A stretch of 64,000 bases of DNA, from the NCBI GenBank assembly GCA_020055645.1, contig CM034548.1, positions 46,058,296 to 46,122,295 of the forward strand, in the 5' to 3' direction. The notes beneath the pieces were generated by a model, which was not told the origin of the DNA, searched no databases, and saw only the letters and a program-made list of their open reading frames with translations. Below, in pieces: positions 60,001 through 64,000 of this stretch (positions within the stretch are counted from its first letter, which is position 1; each line of letters opens with the position of its first letter). The position numbers and the translations under genes are program-made. The stretch is from Tomocerus qinae (Eukaryota > Arthropoda > Collembola > Entomobryomorpha > Tomoceridae).

Positions 60001-62808
60001 GGAGAATTAAGCGAAGAAGCTTAGTTGTAGCTCCATGAAGAATTGAGTTGAAATATATTATCTGTGGTTGCATGCTATAGCTATTATCTATCAGTACCGT
60101 ATTTAGAAGTCGATTTCGGAGGGGGCAATGACGTCATACACTTATATGTATTCGGCATTATCGCGCGAAGCGCGAAAAATTTTGGCTTATTTTAGCTAAA
60201 ATGAGTCAAAAATAGCCTAAAAATCACATAAAACCGCGCGAAGCGCGAAATTTTTTGATATTTTGAGAAAAAATTTCCTCTTTTCTTGGATTTCGGGGGG
60301 GGGGGCATTTGCCCCCAATGCCCCCCCCTCAATACAGCCTTGTTATCTATATACCATATATAAGTAATTTGTACCTAGTATCTTTTTATTACTGCTAACT
60401 TGGTCTGTTAGGCTATAATCTGTGTTGCTGCATAATATGTTTACCATATTATAAAGTATTATAGAATCGTTTGCCATGTGTAGACATTAAACATTAAAGT
60501 GCAGATTATGAAATATTTAATTGGTATGCTAGCAAAGTTGGAAGGAAATAGTAAAGTGCTGATCGATATCTGCGTAAAAGAGTTTCAAGCATCCAAGTAT
60601 AGCTTGCAGCTCATAAATAATGCAGATAAATATATTTATGGGGATAATTACATACTCTAATCTCCTATTAAGCTACCATTTAGGAGGAATGCAGAAACTA
60701 TAGATAAGAAGGTTGGGAGGAGGGACAAGAGCCTCAAAATGACTAATTGATCTACATAATTTATGAATAGTGTCTAAAGAAGCTGAGCAGAGGGAAATGG
60801 AGTGTTTACTGTGGCTGAATTACCTTGGATGTGTTTGCCGAGCGTAAGAGAATTTCTGAGAGCAATGAAAGTGTCAAGAGAGTGGAGAGCAAGAGGAACG
60901 GCCGAATGGAGACCCCATAACAACAAATCTTCTGTTAACTCGCCTACTAAACTCCAGACAACTTCATGAAAGTAATTGTACATTTTCGTCCGAGCACTTT
61001 TCGTCAACCGCTGTTCACCACTCTCCGACTTCTTGACGGCGGCCCTACCCAACAGAGACGGGCATTGGGAAAATGCCTTCGCGAACGGAATCAGTTTGGC
61101 CTCTTCGTCTTCCAAGAGTCCTTCGTACTTGTCCAAGGGCAGAACTCGGGCTGAATTGTTAGTTGCAGGTGCCGGGTGTGCGGGGAAAAAGCTCTTGTGG
61201 GTAGTTGCAGTAAAATTGAGGGATACAAAAGTTGCCCGTTTCAGGCCCACGATCTGCAGGAGTCTGGTGGCTGGCAGAGGCTTCAGCGACAGTCTGAGTA
61301 ACGGACTGTCGTTCCGATTGGCGGCATTGACTTGAACCAATACGCGAATTTTGCTGGGAGTGGTGGAGCTGCCCGTCTCGGCGGCGGAGTCGATATCCGA
61401 AGGAGTAGTACACACCGAGGAACTAGTAGCTGCCAGCACAGCCTCCAAAGGCTCCATCCACGACGCCTCCAGGCACCAATTGTACACTTCTGTTAACTGG
61501 AAGACACTGTGGACCAAATGCTCGGTTTTCTCTTCCTGGGCCGCGGTCCATAATGTGGGGGAGGAGAGTAGCTGAAGAGAGACCTGAATTAACTGATTGA
61601 TTCCGTGCAAAATTGAAAGTCGGTCGTGGGTTATTTGTTGCTTGGCATGGTGTATCTGTATGGATTAAAATACATACTCATTGTTAGAACTGGCATGAGT
61701 TACAGGCTAGTTGTGCCACTTATGTCAAATTGTTTCTTATTACTCGTACCTTAATATATAAAACTAATTTGCATTGCGACTGGAAGACAGAGAGAGCGAC
61801 ATATTGCTTCTCAATTTCAGAGATATTGTCACAAATGCACTTGAGGCCGTCAATAAACGGTTGAAGAGGCACCCATTTATTTGTAATCACCGGATGGTCC
61901 TCTGCGGAGGTTTCACTATTGCGCTTTGCTACTGAAAATGTTAACGAGAGTTTTTTCTCTTTGACACTCAATTCGAAATCATTATCCTCACTTCGTAACT
62001 CTTGGCGAAAACGACACAGGGTTGACCTGACATGTTCTAAAAACTGAACCGCCTCTTCGTGTACATTCCACAACTGGCGGAGGAGCTGAATACATTCTGT
62101 GTTGACACCCGACTCAAAGAGCGGAGTGGGAGGAACTGTCACATTGTCTCTTTTGTGTTTGGTGGCTTTGGTACTCGTAGGTAATGCTGTGGGCCCTTTT
62201 TTATCGCTAATACTGTTGCTTCCCTTGACAATGCCCTTCTTAGTTTTAGAGGATGGGACGACACCTGCGACATCCTCTTTTGGAGGAAGAGAAGATCCTT
62301 CGTCGTCGTCCTTTTGCACTTCAGGAGGGAGACCTTGGGATTCTGTTTCGGGGGCATCGATGCTGATCTTCCTTTCACTCTGTTCTTCGAAATTGACGAC
62401 TTTAGGCTCGCATCTTTTTTTGTCGATGTTGTTATCGGGATGACTGTTTGAATTTGCATGGTTCGTGTCGTTCCAAGCATTGTTTGGGGCTGTGGTGGAC
62501 GACCCGTCGGTTGAATTTTGTTCAGGGAGCATTTCATTGGATTCCAGAGGTTTATTGTACGAATAATTATTGCTGATTGAGTCAGCTGAAGTGTCCGAGT
62601 CTTTTTGAATACTGTGAGTACTGACAGATGATGAGCTTTTCGAACAACTTTTTTTCTTAGTTTCCACTGCATTACTGTCTGATGCATCTTTATCCACAAT
62701 TTTATCCTCTTCGTCGCTTCCATTTTCATGACTTTGGTCTTCACTCATTTCCCTTATAACCGAAGCTTGGGCATTCCAGTTTTCTCCTACCACCGTTTCC
62801 CTATTCAT
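53933..62808 (-). CDS. CCDC142: CCDC142 orthologue, nine coding exons, 1,063 aa
   Basis: Coiled-coil domain containing 142 family; molecular function unknown. Exons on the minus strand: 62808-61750, 61655-60824, 58296-57824, 57723-57607, 57555-57505, 56847-56685, 56146-56008, 54934-54717, 54072-53933. All eight introns are GT-AG and every phase agrees. Residues 1-230 are acidic and Ser/Asn/Lys-rich, probably disordered; the rest is helical. Motifs I recall from human CCDC142 appear in order: LPEE/QSYMP (exon 6), SSYVKIFIDRVIEPV (exons 6-7), RIRFSEWGAVQLLRDF (exons 7-8) and VPNQQMWLELR (exon 9). The human protein is about 750 aa, so this one carries a long N-terminal extension. The ATG at 62808 has an in-frame stop just upstream; M21 (GGGAAATGAGTG) has a better start context, and a further 5' exon is possible because an AG precedes residue 4. 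Exon 5 could instead run to 57349 or 57343. Confidence 0.85.
54101..54245. repeat. Direct repeat pair inside CCDC142 intron 8
   Basis: An ATTTTAGTAGCATTTTTG segment followed by GTATTGTGGCGTTAGTT occurs at about 54101-54136 and again, slightly altered, from about 54198. The copies are about 97 bp apart start to start, so this looks like a local tandem duplication of roughly that length. Confidence 0.6.
54717..54934 (-). CDS. CCDC142: CCDC142 exon 8
   Basis: Acceptor AATAAAAG|TGAATGG completes the Ser codon of RIRFSEWGAVQLLRDF. Continues SLRDWIRNETLLEDEA, then LKRCEGVAYLLLRSPGD. Two donors in the same phase are available: CAG|GTATTA at 54716 and, 57 bp further, C|GTAAGT at 54659; the second has the stronger consensus and would add 19 residues. 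Both join exon 9 in frame. Confidence 0.85.
54935..56007 (-). other. CCDC142 intron 7
   Basis: 1,073-bp intron between GTAGGT (56007) and AATAAAAG (54935). Open frames at 55125-55328 and 55587-55850 within it show no family signature. No repeat recognised. Confidence 0.7.
56008..56146 (-). CDS. CCDC142: CCDC142 exon 7
   Basis: Acceptor TTTTTCCAG|ACCGCG completes the split Asp codon. Reads RVIEPVMTASVELVPGS, then DAWLQYILQKRIRF. Donor CAG|GTAGGT, phase 2. Corresponds to the human TVLEPVLQGL and GAWLDHIL region. Confidence 0.9.
56685..56847 (-). CDS. CCDC142: CCDC142 exon 6
   Basis: 54 codons plus one base. Acceptor TTATCTAG|TCTATG, donor ATTG|GTGCGT. Reads SMPEELLVSVGPICKTL, then QSYMPSSSHWRG, then a Gly/Pro-rich loop and SSYVKIFI. 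Corresponds to the LPEESLSVF and YMP region of human CCDC142, recalled from memory. Confidence 0.85.
57505..57555 (-). CDS. CCDC142: CCDC142 exon 5
   Basis: 17 codons, QTVATSIKSAVTSLRIR. Acceptor ATTTTGCAG|CAA, donor CGG|GTAGTA. I chose this donor because the spliced product then matches human CCDC142 spacing just before its LPEE motif. The frame stays open to 57235, so longer forms ending at 57349 or 57343 are possible but would insert 52-54 residues. Confidence 0.65.
57607..57723 (-). CDS. CCDC142: CCDC142 exon 4
   Basis: 39 codons, SILITREILL to RAALQQLQ. The acceptor TATTTTTTCCCAG|TCA has a strong pyrimidine tract. Donor CAA|GTAAGA. The following intron is only 51 bp. Confidence 0.85.
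57824..58296 (-). CDS. CCDC142: CCDC142 exon 3
   Basis: Acceptor TTTTTGCAG|AGTCT gives phase 1 continuity (GAG codon) and reads ESKSLTPMLSTFDSIAGAL. Ends QLIKSRE at donor GAG|GTTAGC, phase 0. The plus-strand frame at 57954-58502 is its shadow. Confidence 0.85.
59247..59819. mobile_element. 573-bp element with ~118-bp inverted repeats
   Basis: The left arm, about 59247-59364, starts ATGAGTAGAGATGACAACTG. The right arm, about 59702-59819, is its reverse complement with roughly one difference per ten bases and a few short indels. The best conserved inner block is AAAATTACAGATTTCCAT. The ~337-bp centre has no coding frame. It is a long-inverted-repeat MITE or foldback element sitting in CCDC142 intron 2. 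Target-site duplication not resolved. Confidence 0.8.
60092..60342. mobile_element. hAT-type MITE, copy 2 (251 bp)
   Basis: Starts CAGTACCGTATTTAGAAGTC and ends CAATACAGCCTTG. Exact 8-bp duplication TTATCTAT at 60084-60091 and 60343-60350. Same family as 42352-42568, but it carries two CGCGAAGCGCGAAA blocks instead of one and longer G/C homopolymers (runs of G, then C). It also holds GCAATGACGTCATACA with the TGACGTCA palindrome. Inserted in intron 2 of CCDC142. Confidence 0.9.
60824..61655 (-). CDS. CCDC142: CCDC142 exon 2
   Basis: 277 codons plus one base. Acceptor CCATACAG|ATACACC, so the exon adds 15 codons (IHHAKQQITHDRLSI) before the first downstream TTG. It includes a Ser/Thr-rich insert (AATSSSVCTTPSDID) and ends in TFIALRNSLTLGKHIQ at donor CAAG|GTAATT, phase 1. 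It is followed by the gene's largest intron (2,527 bp), which hosts two mobile elements. Confidence 0.85.
61750..62808 (-). CDS. CCDC142: CCDC142 exon 1: acidic extension and first helical part
   Basis: 353 codons. Residues 1-230 hold acidic, Ser-rich and Lys-rich low-complexity runs (for example GSDEEDK and SSSSVSTHS). From about residue 235 the sequence turns into amphipathic helices (TECIQLLRQLWNVHEEAVQF). Donor AAG|GTACGA, phase 0. The overlapping 201-codon frame at 62139-62744 is its shadow. Confidence 0.8.
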
Positions 62809-64000
62809 TCAAAAATATCAGTATTTTTCAACGCAAATTTTAATTCTGAAAATTAATTTTTGACATCCATATATTACAGAAGTGCACACTGTTCATTAAA
62901 ATATACCTTTTCATACTTCCTATGATAAATAATAAGTGCAGAAGTATGTCTTAAAATGGAAATTATTTTAATTAATATAATTGTACATGGTAGTGTTATA
63001 TATACTGAATGGAATTATAAAAGATACATCTTGATAAACTTACTTCAACTTACTTGGGTAATTAATTTGCTAGTGTTAATACTTTTGCTGAGTTGACGTG
63101 TCCTTAGAACAAAGACGATATGACGCTCTGTTAGATCATACAGGAAAATCATAATAAATAAAATCAAGCGGAGGAGTAAAGATAGATTCGGGTTGAATGG
63201 AAACACGTTCTGAATCCTGAATAGCGAATTCTCCGTATGCGTGGAAAATGCACAAAAATGAAAGTTTTTCACTTTATGGTATCAGAGAAGACGTAAGTAG
63301 AGTAGGTTGATTTGCGATTGATGTGTAAATTAAATTTACAGCTGGTTTTTATGCGTGTTTTTAGAAACGTAGGAGTGAACGGCTGACGAAATAAAACGAG
63401 GCAGGAAATTAAATTGAATTTGTATTTATGCGTATTAGGGAATGGTTTAAGGTTGGGATGGAAAGTAAAAGGAGTGGAACTGCTTTCCCTCCTACGTAAG
63501 TAGTACGTATGTGATTGTGAGTGATTGGGAACCGGACTTTTTTTAGTAGATTGGATTTCTCCGATGGTACGGTCGTCGTCGTTCTTAACCTCATCCGTCC
63601 GTCCGTCCGTATAGCAGCGTCGAAAATCGAATTCTATTTTCCCCAAGCCCAAAGAAAGGATGATATTGCTGTGTGAGTGAGTTATACTTTATACAGCGAG
63701 TTTGGCCATCCGAGGGGAATTGCACGCTTATCCTTAACTTTATTTGACTACTAGATGATTATTACGAGGTACGAGGTACACGGGTAACTGGTTCACACTA
63801 CTCACTACTACTATGTATACTCTTTGGTGGTGCATGCTGAATTGGTGAAATGGTGCGAAACAAATGTGTACTCATCGCCAGTTAGTCTCGTCCTCGTCTC
63901 TGCTATAGAAAACTCAAGGTGAGTCTTTGATTTCTGGATTTACACCTGTTTTCCCTTGATGAAGCAACTGACTGGCCCGGAGAGAACGAGCGAGCAACGT
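62809..64000. other. Presumed 5' flank of CCDC142
   Basis: No coding exon could be fixed. It should contain the promoter and any 5' untranslated exon of the minus-strand CCDC142 gene. The 127-codon minus-strand frame at 63269-63652 starts with TTG, has no family motif, and is not accepted as coding. A (CCGT)n run lies at 63594-63610. On the plus strand, CTCAAG|GTGAGT at 63919 is a good splice donor, hinting at a divergent transcript running off the window, but this is weak. Confidence 0.4.
63594..63610. repeat. (CCGT)n tetranucleotide repeat
   Basis: About four units of TCCG/CCGT in the presumed 5' flank of CCDC142. Confidence 0.8.

Larger units (their letters stand above)
58297..60823 (-). 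other. CCDC142 intron 2 with nested mobile elements
   Basis: 2,527-bp intron between GTAATT (60823) and TTTTTGCAG (58297). It hosts the 573-bp long-inverted-repeat element and the 251-bp hAT MITE listed separately. No other coding signal was seen. Confidence 0.8.

Noticed and set aside
60976-61575. Several plus- and minus-strand frames of 62-119 codons
   Set aside because: Shadows of CCDC142 exon 2; the exon-2 frame joins both neighbours in phase.
62139-62744. 201-codon minus-strand frame
   Set aside because: It lies wholly within CCDC142 exon 1 in another frame. It is rich in Lys, Thr and Arg as expected from reading acidic/Ser codons out of phase.
63269-63652. 127-codon minus-strand frame upstream of CCDC142, a candidate 5' exon
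   Set aside because: TTG start, Ser/Thr/Lys-rich low-quality sequence with no motif, and no splice donor that would join exon 1 convincingly.

Overview
The window is AT-rich nuclear DNA from a multicellular animal. It has one spliced protein-coding host gene, short GT-AG introns (51 to 117 bp, plus some longer), metazoan-type DNA transposons and a very large non-coding fraction. The style (short introns, hAT elements, abundant MITEs, low G+C) suggests an arthropod or a similar invertebrate. I cannot name the species. I saw no bacterial operons, rRNA, CRISPR or convincing tRNA, and no reverse-transcriptase reading frame.

Layout. About 1-34,780 holds no gene I can support; it contains diffuse repeats, simple-sequence tracts and some patches that look richer in G+C. 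At 34,787-37,226 and 44,435-46,874 are two copies of one complete 2,440-bp hAT DNA transposon. Each has 20-bp perfect terminal inverted repeats, its own 8-bp target-site duplication (TTAATTAG; TTAATAAC) and a four-exon transposase on the minus strand. That protein has a CGGBP1-like N-terminus (BED/C2H2-type finger) and a complete hAT catalytic D-D-E set. The copies look identical and can be read without a break, so they are recent and possibly active. Between and beyond them lie small non-autonomous elements: two hAT MITEs with 8-bp duplications (42,352-42,568 and 60,092-60,342), several foldback elements with long inverted repeats (39,175-39,353; 51,725-51,871; 53,371-53,662; 59,247-59,819), and a 22-bp minisatellite with inverted partner copies (51,902-52,198).

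From 62,808 down to 53,933 on the minus strand I assembled a nine-exon host gene for an orthologue of CCDC142 (coiled-coil domain containing 142, Pfam CCDC142 family, function unknown). Intron phases agree at every junction and the predicted protein is 1,063 aa. The C-terminal half carries motifs I recall from human CCDC142; the first ~230 residues are an acidic, Ser-rich, probably disordered extension. Its largest intron hosts two of the mobile elements.

Nothing here forms an operon or pathway. The window is one conserved housekeeping-like gene beside a roughly 54-kb gene-poor tract that serves as a landing zone for DNA transposons. Exon borders were worked out by eye from splice signals, reading phase and remembered homologues, without transcript data.
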